From Clostridia bacterium (lineage in GTDB: Bacteria; Bacillota; Clostridia; TANB77; CAG-465), in the NCBI GenBank assembly GCA_029256705.1, contig JAQSXK010000001.1, positions 297,740-361,739 of the forward strand: DNA of 64,000 nucleotides. Direction: 5' to 3'. The notes below the pieces were generated by a model that saw only the letters and a program-made list of their open reading frames with translations, did no database searches and was not told where the DNA came from. A program made the translations under genes and the position numbers. Below are positions 17,296 through 28,290 of the stretch, piece after piece (the first letter of the stretch is position 1; every line of letters begins with the position of its first letter).

Positions 17296-20100
17296 TTACA
17301 TGTTATCTATGCATTTTTTACATATTGTTCTATGTACTTGATCTCTACCTACATCTGATGCGTAAGTCCAACATCTTGCACATTTAGTTCCATATGCTTT
17401 TTCAACTACGATTTTTCTTTCACTAGAATCTATTATTTCAAATTCAGATACTATCATAACCAATTTTAAATTTTCAATATTTTCTTTTATAAATTTAAAT
17501 TCTTCTCCTGTCGTATAAATTGTTATCATTGCATCCAATGAAGAACCTATAAGTTTGCTAGCTCTTGCTTCTTCTAAATATTTTGCAGTTTCTTCCTTTA
17601 TGTCGAATATTTTATCCCATTTTTCAATTAAAATGTCATTATTATATTCACTTCTTTGAGTTGGAAAACCAGCCATTAATACACTTATAAATTCTTCTTT
17701 GGTTTTATGAGCCATAAATGTCCATACTTCTTCTGCAGTAAAGCAAAGTATTGGTGCCATTAAACGAACTAAAACTCTAAGTATATCATTCATTGTAGAT
17801 TGAGTACTTCTTCTTAATGGATGATCTTTTCTAAATGTATACAATCTATCTTTCATAACATCAAGATACTTACTACTTAATTCTACTGTACAAAATCTAT
17901 GTAACTCGCTGTATATTAAGTGGAAATCATAATTTTCATATGCATCAACTATATATTCAATTAGTTTATTTATTTTGTACATCATATATTTATCTAATTC
18001 ATCCCTATTTTCGTATTCAACAATATCTGTATTTATATTAAAATCACTTAAGTTACCAAGTAAAAATCTTATAGTATTTCTAAGCTTCTTATATACTTCT
18101 GAAACTTGAAGAAGTATATCTTTAGATATTCTAACATCACTTTGGTAATCTGCTGAAACTGACCATAATCTTAATATATCTGCACCATACTCTTTAATTA
18201 TCTCAAGTGGATCAACTCCATTACCTAAAGATTTAGACATTTTTCTGCCTTCTCCATCTAGTACCATACCGTGTGTTAATACTTGCTTATATGGAGCTTT
18301 ACCTTTTGTTGCAACAGATGTAAGAAGTGATGATTGAAACCATCCTCTATATTGATCATTTCCTTCTAAATACATATCTGCAAATTCTTGATTTATTTCA
18401 TATTTTGGATTTTGTAATATTCCAGCATGTGTACTTCCAGAATCAAACCAAACATCCATTATATCTGTTTCTTTTATAAATTCAGTACATCCACATTCAC
18501 ATTTTGCTTTACCTTGTAATATTTGCTCTGATGTTAAATCGTACCACATATTAGAACCATTAACTCTAACTAATGTTTTTATTCTTTGTATAATATCTTC
18601 AGATATTAATTCTTTAGAACAATCCTTACAATAGAATATTGGAATTGGAACTCCCCAAACTCTTTGTCTTGAGATACACCAATCTGATCTATCTTTTACC
18701 ATATTAGTCATTCTTTCATTTCCCCAAGATGGTATCCATTTTACATTATCTATTTCTTTTAATACATTATCCCTAAATTTGTCTACTGAAGCAAACCATT
18801 GAGTAGTTGCTCTATATATTACTGGATTCTTACATCTCCAGCAATGTGGATAAGAGTGATTTAATTTCTTCTTTGCAAATAAGAAACCTGTGCTCGCAAG
18901 ATGATTTATTATTTTACCATTTGCATCACTATATTTAAGTCCAGAAAATAGCCCAGCTTCATCTGTCATAAATCCTTTACTATCTACAGGAACTATTGTT
19001 TCTATATCTCCATATCTTTTACATGCTAAATTATCTTCATGACCGTGTCCTGGAGCAGTATGAACTAAGCCAGTACCAGCATCTAAGCTTACTATTAAAT
19101 CATTATCTGATCCTAATATAACTCTTGATGTTTTGTGTGAATCCAGAGGTTTTAAACATTTAATATTTTCTAAGTCTGAACCAAGTATTTCTCCAACTAT
19201 ATTGTATGAAACTACTGATCCTTCTTCCATTACTTTTTCAACTAAATCTTTTGCTATTATATATCTGTTTTCTACGCCATCTTCATTAACAGCAACTATT
19301 GCATATGTAAATGAAGAATTTACAGTTATAGCTTGGTTACCAGGTAGCGTCCAAGGTGTTGTAGTCCATATTAATAAATATGTATTTTCTAAATTTCCAT
19401 ATTTACTCAATAGCCCTTTATCCTCATATACTCTAAATTTAACAAATATTGATGTTGTTTCATGATCTGCATATTCAATTTCTGCCTCAGCAAGAGCTGT
19501 TTCACAATCACTACACCAATAAACTGGTTTCAAATCTCTATAAATATATCCTTTTTTGTACATATCCCAAAACACTTGTATTTGTTCAGCTTCAAAATCT
19601 GGATCTAAAGTGACATATTTATTTTTTTCATAATCACCTAAACCACCTAATCTTATAAATTGATTAGCTTGATTTTTAACAGCGTTAAGCGCAAAATCTT
19701 TACAGATTTCTCTGAATTTTACTACACCAACATCATCTTTAAATATTTTCTTTTCTACTTGAACTTTTTTCTCAATAGGTAGTCCATGTGTATCCCAGCC
19801 TGGAACATACGGTGAATAATATCCATTCATAGTTTTGTATCTAACAATTATATCTTTTAAAACTTTATTTAATGAGTGACCCATATGTATGTCTCCATTG
19901 GCATATGGTGGTCCATCATGAAGTATAAAAGTTTTACCTGTTTTTTTGTTTTTTTCCAGTACTTTTTTATATACGTGTTGCTCTTGCATTTTTTGTAAAA
20001 AATGTGGCTCTCTTTCTGGTAAATTTCCTCTCATTGGAAAAGCAGTTTGAGGCAAATTAAGTGTGCTTGTATAATCTTCTTTTTGTTTATTTTCTTGCAT
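17296..20100 (-). CDS. ileS: Isoleucyl-tRNA synthetase
   Basis: The 934-residue enzyme has the HIGH motif as HMGH (about residue 71) and KMSKS in GRKMSKSLGNG (about 620), with the CP1 editing domain between them. The C-terminal zinc ribbon CARCWTY...CKKC is present. This length and zinc ribbon fit the usual bacterial IleRS. The upstream gap to gltX is only 31 bases, so there is no room for a T-box leader, although many clostridial ileS genes have one. Confidence 0.97.
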   Translation of the reverse strand: MQENKQKEDYTSTLNLPQTAFPMRGNLPEREPHFLQKMQEQHVYKKVLEKNKKTGKTFILHDGPPYANGDIHMGHSLNKVLKDIIVRYKTMNGYYSPYVPGWDTHGLPIEKKVQVEKKIFKDDVGVVKFREICKDFALNAVKNQANQFIRLGGLGDYEKNKYVTLDPDFEAEQIQVFWDMYKKGYIYRDLKPVYWCSDCETALAEAEIEYADHETTSIFVKFRVYEDKGLLSKYGNLENTYLLIWTTTPWTLPGNQAITVNSSFTYAIVAVNEDGVENRYIIAKDLVEKVMEEGSVVSYNIVGEILGSDLENIKCLKPLDSHKTSRVILGSDNDLIVSLDAGTGLVHTAPGHGHEDNLACKRYGDIETIVPVDSKGFMTDEAGLFSGLKYSDANGKIINHLASTGFLFAKKKLNHSYPHCWRCKNPVIYRATTQWFASVDKFRDNVLKEIDNVKWIPSWGNERMTNMVKDRSDWCISRQRVWGVPIPIFYCKDCSKELISEDIIQRIKTLVRVNGSNMWYDLTSEQILQGKAKCECGCTEFIKETDIMDVWFDSGSTHAGILQNPKYEINQEFADMYLEGNDQYRGWFQSSLLTSVATKGKAPYKQVLTHGMVLDGEGRKMSKSLGNGVDPLEIIKEYGADILRLWSVSADYQSDVRISKDILLQVSEVYKKLRNTIRFLLGNLSDFNINTDIVEYENRDELDKYMMYKINKLIEYIVDAYENYDFHLIYSELHRFCTVELSSKYLDVMKDRLYTFRKDHPLRRSTQSTMNDILRVLVRLMAPILCFTAEEVWTFMAHKTKEEFISVLMAGFPTQRSEYNNDILIEKWDKIFDIKEETAKYLEEARASKLIGSSLDAMITIYTTGEEFKFIKENIENLKLVMIVSEFEIIDSSERKIVVEKAYGTKCARCWTYASDVGRDQVHRTICKKCIDNM

Positions 20101-20131
20101 AATAATTATCTCCCTTCTATTTAATCTATTA

Positions 20132-21799
20132 TTAAATATTTCTTATGCAGCTATTTATTCTATCTTTTACTTTCGATTCGCCTAGAACCTGCATAATGGC
20201 ATATATATCCGGTGTATTTTTTCTATTTGTAATACTTATTCGTACAATACCAGCTATATCTGAAACATTTCCAATATATTTTTCTGGATTTAATTTATAT
20301 TCTTTCATATCTGTACAAAATCCAAGTGATTCTGCTACTGATTTTATTCCACTAAACCATAATTCTTTATCATCATTATGATTATATACTTCTAAATATT
20401 TATTAAGTACTTGTTTAACTAAATCTTTATTTATCTTATCTGTATACTCAAAATTATATCCATTTTGTAAATTTTCTTCAAATTTTTGTTCAAAGAAATA
20501 TACAAAACTTGTTAATACGTCTTCATATTTCACTAAATCTTTACGTATTTTTTTAACATTATCTCTCTCAATACCTAACATTTTCAAACTATATTCTAAA
20601 TCTAAATTTAACAAATTAAATATTTCAATGTTATATTCTTTAGCCCAAATTAATATTTTATCTAATAATTCTTTTGAAGAAAGTTTTGCTATATACTCTT
20701 TGCTAATATCATTTAGTTTAAACATATCAAAAAGTGCACCTGCACTATTCATTTTTTCTAATCTTACAGTAAATTCAAACATGTCTTTATCTTGATTTTT
20801 TATTCTCCATGGTTCATAGTCAGAATTTATAACAGAAAGTAAATATTCAATTACCGCTTCAACAGGGTAACCACCTTTCAAGAAAAATGAAACTGCTGCC
20901 TCTTTATCTTTACGTTTACTTAACTTTCTTTTACTTGTTCCATCTTGTACCATAATTGAAGGAAAATGTGCAAATTTAGGAAGTTCAAATCCCATTTTTG
21001 CAAATAATTCCAAATGTATTGGTACAGATGGTATCCACTCTTCGCCTCTCATTACATGAGTTGTTCTCATAAAATGATCATCAACAACATGTGCAAAATG
21101 ATAAGTTGGTAAATTATCTGATTTTATTATAACTATATCTTGATCATTTTCTGCTATCTCTATTTTTCCTCTAATTAAATCATTAAAAGATACTTTTTTT
21201 AGATGACTTCCAGATGATTTCATCCTAACTATATAATTCTCACCAGATTTTACTCTTTCAATCATTTCTTCAACTGATATATTTCTACATCTTGCATATA
21301 TTCCATAATATCCAGGAATTTGTTTATTTTTTTCTTGCATTTCTCTAGTTACATTTAACATTTCGCTAGTACAAAAGCAAGGATATGCCAAACCTAAACT
21401 TACTAAATGTTTAGCACATATTTTATATATTTCTTCTCTTTGACTTTGAGTGTATGGACCATATTTACCTAATTCTTCAGTGTCACTCATTACTCCTTCA
21501 TTTGGTAATATTCCAAACTTTTTCATTTCTGAAGTTAATAGTGTTACACTTCCATCTACTTCTCTTTTTTTATCTGTATCTTCTATTCTTAAGTAAAAAA
21601 TGCCTCCTGTTTGCTCAGCTATTCTCTTATTTACTAAAGATGTAAACAGTGCACCTGTATGTAAAAAACCAGTTGGAGAAGGTGCAAATCTAGTAACTGC
21701 ACCTTCTATATTTCTTTTAGGATATTTATTCTCTAAATCTTCAACTGTATTATTTATTTCAGGAAACATTAGATTACTAAGTTCTATATATTTTTCCAT
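20132..21799 (-). CDS. gltX: Glutamyl-tRNA synthetase
   Basis: This 555-residue class I synthetase has FAPSPTGFLHTGALF (about residues 39-53) and KLSKRKDKEAA (about 290). The approximately 35-residue N-terminal extension before the Rossmann fold (MEKYIELSNLMFPEIN...) makes it longer than the usual 480-500 residues; similar extended forms occur in Clostridia. GGGTGG is a moderate RBS before the ATG. It is cotranscribed with RNase J (upstream) and ileS (downstream) judging by 30-base gaps. Confidence 0.93.
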   Translation of the reverse strand: MEKYIELSNLMFPEINNTVEDLENKYPKRNIEGAVTRFAPSPTGFLHTGALFTSLVNKRIAEQTGGIFYLRIEDTDKKREVDGSVTLLTSEMKKFGILPNEGVMSDTEELGKYGPYTQSQREEIYKICAKHLVSLGLAYPCFCTSEMLNVTREMQEKNKQIPGYYGIYARCRNISVEEMIERVKSGENYIVRMKSSGSHLKKVSFNDLIRGKIEIAENDQDIVIIKSDNLPTYHFAHVVDDHFMRTTHVMRGEEWIPSVPIHLELFAKMGFELPKFAHFPSIMVQDGTSKRKLSKRKDKEAAVSFFLKGGYPVEAVIEYLLSVINSDYEPWRIKNQDKDMFEFTVRLEKMNSAGALFDMFKLNDISKEYIAKLSSKELLDKILIWAKEYNIEIFNLLNLDLEYSLKMLGIERDNVKKIRKDLVKYEDVLTSFVYFFEQKFEENLQNGYNFEYTDKINKDLVKQVLNKYLEVYNHNDDKELWFSGIKSVAESLGFCTDMKEYKLNPEKYIGNVSDIAGIVRISITNRKNTPDIYAIMQVLGESKVKDRINSCIRNI

Positions 21800-21829
21800 C
21801 GCTTATCCACCCATCTTTACGTTATTTTT

Positions 21830-23782
21830 TTATTTACTCTCAGTTTTACTTTTCATATATCCGTCTATATCTACTTCAGATATTATTGGTAATATCATTG
21901 GTTCACGTTTTGTTTTTTTATATACATATGATATTAAACTTTCTCTTACATTAGTTTTAATTGTAGACCACTCAAATTGTTTATTTCTAATACATAATTC
22001 AAGTTCTTCTCTTGCTACTGTTTTTATTTCTTCCATTAGTTCTTCGCTTTCTCTTACATATACGAATCCACGAGTTACTATTTCTGGACCAGCAACAATA
22101 TTTGCAGTTCTTCTATCCATAGTTATTATAACAATAATCATACCATTTTCAGATAGTAATTGCCTATCTTTTAATACTATATTACCTACGTCACCCACAC
22201 CAAGTCCATCAACAAATACTATACCTGAAGGAACTTGACCAGTCTTCTTAACTATACCATTACTAATTTCTAAACATCTACCATTTTCCATAATAAATAT
22301 ATTCTCTTTTGGTGTACCTAAAGTTACTGCTATTTCACCATGATGTTTTAAAAATCTAAACTCGCCATGTACAGGCATAAAATATTTAGGCTTTACTAAA
22401 CTAAGCATTAATTTCAATTCTTCTTGACAGGCATGACCAGATACGTGTACATCTGCAAGTTGATTGTATATAACTTCTGCACCTAGTTTTTCTAATTCAT
22501 CTATTACTCTGCTAATTGATTTTTCATTTCCTGGTATTGGTGAAGATGAAAATATTACTAAATCATCTGGAGTAATATTAACCTTTCTATGTTCACCAGC
22601 AGACATTCTAGATAATGCTGCCATTGGTTCCCCTTGTGAACCAGTAGTTATAATTACTAATTGTTCTGGATTATATATATCTATTTTATCTATATCTATT
22701 ATTGTACCTTCAGGAGCAGTTATATAACCAAGTTCACTTCCAACTTTTATTACATTAACCATACTTCTTCCAACAACAGCAACTTTTCTCTTGCATTTTA
22801 CTGCTGAGTTAATAATTTGTTGCATTCTATGAATATTAGATGCAAATGTAGCAACTATTATTCTTTTGTTACAATTTATAAACAATCTATCAAATTCTAC
22901 GCCAACACTTCTTTCAGACATAGTATGACCAGGTCTTTCGACATTTGTACTATCTGACATTAAAAGTGTTACTCCTTGATTACCAAGTTCAGCAAATCTG
23001 TTAAAGTCCATCATTCCACCATCTATTGGTGTGTAATCTACTTTAAAATCTCCTGTGTGTATTACTGTACCTTCTGGAGTTGTTATAGCTATTGCTACAG
23101 CATCTGCTATAGAGTGTGTTACACGTATAAATTCAATTTTCATTTTTCCTATAGTTATTATATCTCTAGGATTTACGTATCTAAAATCTGTTGTTTTATC
23201 TAATCTATGTTCAATAAGTTTAGCTTTTACTAAACCAAGTGTAAGCTTTGTACCATAAATAGGAACTTGTATTTTCTTTAAGAAGAAAGGAATTGACCCT
23301 ATATGATCTTCATGACCATGAGTTAAAACTATTGCTCTAACTCTTTCTTTGTTTTTTTCTAAATATGTTATGTCTGGTATAACTAAATCAACACCTAACA
23401 TTTCATCATCCGGGAAAGCTACACCACAGTCTAAAACTACAATGTCATTTCCATATTCAAAAACAGTCATGTTTTTTCCTATTTCATTTAGTCCTCCAAG
23501 TGGTATTATTTTAAGTTTTGGTCTACTTGTATTATTAGTGTTATCCTTATTATTTGGGTTATTACTATTGTTTTTTTTGCTTTCGTTATCTTTATTCTTA
23601 TTTTCTTTATTCTGTTGTGTATAACTTTCTTCAAATTGAACCTTGTTATTTGAATTCAATTTTTTATTTGTATCATTTAGAAGATTAGTATTTTTCATAT
23701 AATCTTCAGCTACTATTTCTTTTTTTTGGTTATTTTCATTATTTTTATTTTCATTATTTTGTTTTTCTTTTTTATCAAACAT
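21830..23782 (-). CDS. rnj: Ribonuclease J with a long low-complexity N-terminal extension
   Basis: The 650-residue metallo-beta-lactamase/beta-CASP nuclease combines endonuclease and 5'-3' exonuclease activity in mRNA turnover. The metal site is THGHEDHIG, with SDSTNVERPGHT, TTGSQGEPMAALSRM and the C-terminal VHGEFRFLKHHGE. Residues 1 to about 88 are an Asn/Lys/Glu-rich disordered extension not found in typical 555-residue RNase J; the core begins at KLKIIPLGGLNEIGKN. GGAGGAGA is a strong RBS. The promoter lies about 240 bases upstream. Confidence 0.94.
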   Translation of the reverse strand: MFDKKEKQNNENKNNENNQKKEIVAEDYMKNTNLLNDTNKKLNSNNKVQFEESYTQQNKENKNKDNESKKNNSNNPNNKDNTNNTSRPKLKIIPLGGLNEIGKNMTVFEYGNDIVVLDCGVAFPDDEMLGVDLVIPDITYLEKNKERVRAIVLTHGHEDHIGSIPFFLKKIQVPIYGTKLTLGLVKAKLIEHRLDKTTDFRYVNPRDIITIGKMKIEFIRVTHSIADAVAIAITTPEGTVIHTGDFKVDYTPIDGGMMDFNRFAELGNQGVTLLMSDSTNVERPGHTMSERSVGVEFDRLFINCNKRIIVATFASNIHRMQQIINSAVKCKRKVAVVGRSMVNVIKVGSELGYITAPEGTIIDIDKIDIYNPEQLVIITTGSQGEPMAALSRMSAGEHRKVNITPDDLVIFSSSPIPGNEKSISRVIDELEKLGAEVIYNQLADVHVSGHACQEELKLMLSLVKPKYFMPVHGEFRFLKHHGEIAVTLGTPKENIFIMENGRCLEISNGIVKKTGQVPSGIVFVDGLGVGDVGNIVLKDRQLLSENGMIIVIITMDRRTANIVAGPEIVTRGFVYVRESEELMEEIKTVAREELELCIRNKQFEWSTIKTNVRESLISYVYKKTKREPMILPIISEVDIDGYMKSKTESK

Positions 23783-24026
23783 CGCTGCTTCTCCTCCATC
23801 AATATGTAATTTTACATATTATTTCTTTATTATTTATTCTTATTATTTGTCAATTTACAACTTTTATTAATTACACGAATACAAAGCATATTTCTATACC
23901 AACAATACTAACTTTAACCTATAACTTGTTTTTTCACCCGACCGAAATTATTTTAATTATTTATAACAGCATTTTATATATATTAAAATAATCTAACTTA
24001 AGCGTATAAACACTTATACTTTATAT
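23783..24026 (-). other. Long 5' leader of the RNase J operon
   Basis: About 240 bases lie between the predicted promoter and the rnj start, with no gene. It contains ATTATTTTAAT and ATTAAAATAAT as 11-base inverted arms about 25 bases apart, a local GC-rich patch on the minus strand around 23932-23945 (TTCGGTCGGGTG), and the small palindrome ATGTAAAATTACAT just before the RBS. I recognise no known riboswitch or T-box. Confidence 0.4.
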
Positions 24027-24055
24027 ATTATACATTATTTTTAAAATAAAGTCAA
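24027..24055 (-). promoter_or_regulatory. SigA promoter of the rnj-gltX-ileS cluster
   Basis: TTGACT (24055-24050), 17 bases, TATAAT (24032-24027) on the minus strand. Confidence 0.75.
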
Positions 24056-24202
24056 ATATTTTAGAAAAAAACGCCCATTTAAATTAAGTTTTAAATGTAT
24101 ACTTTATTATATATATGTATTATTATTATATTTTGTGTAAATATTTATTTAGTATTAATTAATGTTTAATTTCATACATTTTATAATAATTAATATTAAA
24201 AA

Positions 24203-24237
24203 AATAATCAAGATATTTTTTTAATATCTTGATTATT
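24203..24237 (-). terminator. Terminator of the pilin-like gene
   Basis: AATAATCAAGATATT and AATATCTTGATTATT form a perfect 15-base stem around five T residues. T-rich sequence follows on the minus strand. The stretch from here to the RNase J promoter (24056-24202) holds nothing else that I can identify. Confidence 0.85.
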
Positions 24238-24285
24238 ATATATATATAAAGATATAAAAATTATGAAACAATTAAACCATTAATT

Positions 24286-24696
24286 TTATTCGTCATATTT
24301 TTCTAATTCCCCTTTTTCTATTCCTCTTTCTAAAAGCCATTGTTCATTTTTTGTATCAGATCCGACATATACCAATTTTCCTTTTTGTATTTCAAATTCA
24401 TCACCATCTTCTATACTCATGTTTTTTATATATTGTTTTATTGTACCTTTACAATTTTGTTTACCATCCCATGTACATGCATTAAATGTATTTAGATTAA
24501 AATTTTTATTTTTTAAATATTCATTTGAAATTGCCATTGTAAGTTGTTCACTATATTCTTGCACATTCGATTTAAATGTGGAATCTTTGGATGTATCTGT
24601 AGAATTACTTCTAAATATATTTAAAAATATTACCACTGATAATATTATAACTACCATTATTACTACTAACATTATTAACGAGATACCTTTTTTCAT
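24286..24696 (-). CDS. Prepilin-like exported protein
   Basis: The 136-residue protein has a short basic leader and a hydrophobic N-terminal helix (KKGISLIMLVVIMVVIILSV), like type IV pilin/pseudopilin prepilins; the cleavage site would follow the glycine. The globular part ends with EDGDEFEIQKGKLVYVGSD, followed by an acidic tail. The same module forms the N-terminus of the RCC1-repeat protein at 45914-48022. Two cysteines (TFNACTWDGKQNCKG) may pair. No pilus assembly ATPase or prepilin peptidase is in the window. AGGAGG precedes the start. Confidence 0.8.
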   Translation of the reverse strand: MKKGISLIMLVVIMVVIILSVVIFLNIFRSNSTDTSKDSTFKSNVQEYSEQLTMAISNEYLKNKNFNLNTFNACTWDGKQNCKGTIKQYIKNMSIEDGDEFEIQKGKLVYVGSDTKNEQWLLERGIEKGELEKYDE

Positions 24697-24725
24697 TATT
24701 ATACCTCCTAATTTAGATTAATAGT

Positions 24726-24754
24726 AGTATATATTATATGTAAAATTTTGTCAA
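24726..24754 (-). promoter_or_regulatory. Promoter of the pilin-like gene
   Basis: TTGACA (24754-24749), 17 bases, TATACT (24731-24726) on the minus strand. Confidence 0.8.
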
Positions 24755-24856
24755 TATATTTTTGATTATTTTACATACTATTCCATTTTTGTAATATAAG
24801 TGTAATATTTGCGCATATTTATAGGTATTTAGATAAGTTATAATCATCTCCTAGTA

Positions 24857-24885
24857 TTGACTTTACCATTATATAGTGGTATAAT
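24857..24885 (+). promoter_or_regulatory. Extended -10 promoter of the orphan HTH gene
   Basis: TTGACT, 17-base spacer ending in TGG, and TATAAT. The TGG directly before the -10 makes it an extended -10 promoter. Confidence 0.8.
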
Positions 24886-24941
24886 TAAATTAGATTTAAG
24901 TCATGGTTTTGAAATAATTATTTTAAAGGAGGACTTATGTA

Positions 24942-25454
24942 ATGGGTAAACGGAAATTAACAAATAGGCAAATTATTAACATTGCTACTTCTTATGCAAA
25001 TGATTGTGATGCCGTAACCGTGGCGTCCCTTTCTTCTATTTACAATGTTTCATCAACCACAATATCTAACGCTTTGCATTACGCAATATCTAATTGCCTT
25101 GTTAATGAGTCAGTTGCTAAGTTAATCGCAGAAAAAGCAATCCGGCACGATAATACTCGTAGAGAATTATTTGGATATGCTAAGAATAACAAAGTAGCTG
25201 ATCTATATGACGATCTTATCCGTTCACATAGGCAAGAAAAACGCGAAACAACTAACATTACGATTCATGAGACAAAGTATAACTCAATATCTAACATTAC
25301 GATTCTTGAAGCTAAATATATTGAACTTAAAAACAATCTAGAATCCTATGATGATACTTTTTCATCTTTCGATGATTATCCTTATACCAAGGACGAACTT
25401 GAAGAACAGATCGAATTTATTGAAAAACAAATAAAAGAAACTAAAGGGCAATAA
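24942..25454 (+). CDS. Orphan protein with a probable helix-turn-helix
   Basis: I do not recognise this 170-residue protein as a named family. Residues 5-55 look like a helix-turn-helix (LTNRQIINIATSY, VASLSSIYNVSSTTISNALH), and the C-terminal half is acidic and coiled-coil-like (YTKDELEEQIEFIEKQIKE). The codon use is unlike its neighbours: GCC, ACC, GTG, GCG, TCC, CGC and two CGG codons occur in a 72% A+T region, which suggests acquisition or a different selection. It has a near-consensus promoter, a strong RBS (GGAGG) and its own terminator. Confidence 0.7.
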   Translation: MGKRKLTNRQIINIATSYANDCDAVTVASLSSIYNVSSTTISNALHYAISNCLVNESVAKLIAEKAIRHDNTRRELFGYAKNNKVADLYDDLIRSHRQEKRETTNITIHETKYNSISNITILEAKYIELKNNLESYDDTFSSFDDYPYTKDELEEQIEFIEKQIKETKGQ

Positions 25455-25475
25455 TAAATGTCCTTTAGTTTTTTC
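25439..25475 (+). terminator. Terminator of the orphan HTH gene
   Basis: AACTAAAGGGCA pairs with TGTCCTTTAGTT (one wobble) followed by TTTTTC; the 5' arm overlaps the last codons. Confidence 0.85.
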
Positions 25476-25502
25476 TTTATATTTACTTTATTTTTATAAG
25501 TT

Positions 25503-26819
25503 TTATTTACTTTTCGTTTTATTCAAGTATATTTCTTTAGATACAACAATAGAATTTTTTCTTCTAAATTCTCTGTTAAAATAATCATAGTATGTTCCTG
25601 GAGTAATCAATCCATTTATAGAAAGTAAATCTATTCCAGACATACCTATAATTTCATTTGCAAGTTTAACACAATTAGTACTAAGCACAAAATATATTTT
25701 AAATTTACCTTTTTTAAACTTATAGAATTCTGCATTTGTGTCACTATAAAGTCTACTCGCATAATCTGTATATTTTTTATCATTATAAATTTTACCAAGA
25801 GGATACCATTTATATGTATCTTTTTTTATAGTCTCAAGTTTATCATTTATACTCTTTTTTTGTAAATCTGTAATTTTTAATCCGAATGAAATAATATTTT
25901 TATTTTCTTTTTTATTACAAAATTGTATATACTTATGTTTATCTACTTCGAATAATACTGCATCTCCTATAGCTGCGCCTAATTTATTACTTGCTTCGTC
26001 ATAAGAGCCATACGATATAACTTTATTATCTATATATAAATCTACATGTCCAAAGGCACCTGTTTTTCCTTCTTTTAAATGTACTAAAACTTCTATATCT
26101 GGGAATGTTTCTTCTTTCTTTATTATAAACTTATCATATTTTTCTTTAATTTCAAACATTTTATTTATTTGTTTTAAAACTCTTCTAGGAACAAATGCTG
26201 CTATAAATACTGGTAGTACTATTCTTATTCTTTTTTTTATTTTGTTTTTGTTTTTTACAGGCACTAATATATCAAACACATCTAAAAAATAAGTAATAGC
26301 AAGAAGTATAAAATATATTCCTACTATTATGTAAGTAACCTTAGTTCTAAACATAGGAAAAAATATTAGAATGATTAAGAATACATATGTAACAGAAGTT
26401 CTTAGAATTTGACTATATTTATTAGGTAATTTATTTTCTATATATATTAAACATATAACAGTCTTTATTATAGAATCTATAAAAATATATGCTGTAAATA
26501 GTAGTGGAAATATAGATAAAAGTATACTTGGGTTATATAAAAATATAATACTAATAATTATATTAAATATACTATTAATAGCTCCAACTAATCTAAGTCT
26601 AATATTATCTGAAAATACATTTTGTAATATACCAGATATTCCAATAACAATAAAGAATCCAGATATTATATATGTTATAACTAATGTTAAAAAGCTATTT
26701 GATATATTTAATATAAGTATTCCTATTGTTAATAAAACTAATGCTTGGATAATTACCCAAAATGCAGAGAAATATTTTTCATTTAGTTTTATATATAATT
26801 TCTCTTTTATGTTTAACAT
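25503..26819 (-). CDS. HdeD-like membrane protein joined to a putative papain-like (NlpC/P60-type) domain
   Basis: The 438-residue protein has about six to seven membrane segments in the first 190 residues, arranged as in DUF308/HdeD proteins, then a basic linker (KNKNKIKKRIR). The C-terminal half of about 220 residues is soluble, with GAFGHVDLYIDNKVISYG and, much later, LSTNCVKLANEIIGMSG and LITPGTYYDYF. A histidine-before-cysteine order with these surroundings suggests a permuted papain fold as in YiiX/YebB-like proteins; this is inference. It follows eno after a hairpin, with GAGGAGGGG as RBS. Confidence 0.6.
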   Translation of the reverse strand: MLNIKEKLYIKLNEKYFSAFWVIIQALVLLTIGILILNISNSFLTLVITYIISGFFIVIGISGILQNVFSDNIRLRLVGAINSIFNIIISIIFLYNPSILLSIFPLLFTAYIFIDSIIKTVICLIYIENKLPNKYSQILRTSVTYVFLIILIFFPMFRTKVTYIIVGIYFILLAITYFLDVFDILVPVKNKNKIKKRIRIVLPVFIAAFVPRRVLKQINKMFEIKEKYDKFIIKKEETFPDIEVLVHLKEGKTGAFGHVDLYIDNKVISYGSYDEASNKLGAAIGDAVLFEVDKHKYIQFCNKKENKNIISFGLKITDLQKKSINDKLETIKKDTYKWYPLGKIYNDKKYTDYASRLYSDTNAEFYKFKKGKFKIYFVLSTNCVKLANEIIGMSGIDLLSINGLITPGTYYDYFNREFRRKNSIVVSKEIYLNKTKSK

Positions 26820-26843
26820 ATTTCCCCTCCTCTAGGTAATAAA

Positions 26844-26881
26844 ACTCACTACAACTGCCTCAAATGCAAGATGTAGTGAGT
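26844..26881 (-). terminator. Hairpin after eno, possible partial terminator
   Basis: ACTCACTACA and TGTAGTGAGT are perfect 10-base arms around an 18-base loop, followed on the minus strand by TTTTATTA. The next gene starts only 25 bases later, so readthrough is likely. Confidence 0.6.
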
Positions 26882-26899
26882 CCATTAATTTAACTCTAA

Positions 26900-28237
<1,338 letters not shown>

Positions 28238-28290
28238 TTATATATATTACTACATAAATTATTGTATCCAATTTAGTAGTTAATATTTAT

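Noticed and set aside
20101..20131. T-box riboswitch before ileS
   Set aside because: The gap to gltX is 31 bases, too short, and no T-box motif was seen in the leader of the cluster.
21600..22238. 212-codon plus-strand open frame across gltX and rnj
   Set aside because: It is the antisense shadow of two well-identified genes, with no RBS or family features.
23783..24285. Small RNA gene or riboswitch in the 500-base gap
   Set aside because: Inverted repeats are present, but apart from the terminator of the pilin-like gene none forms a recognisable RNA family; the region is better explained as leader plus terminator.
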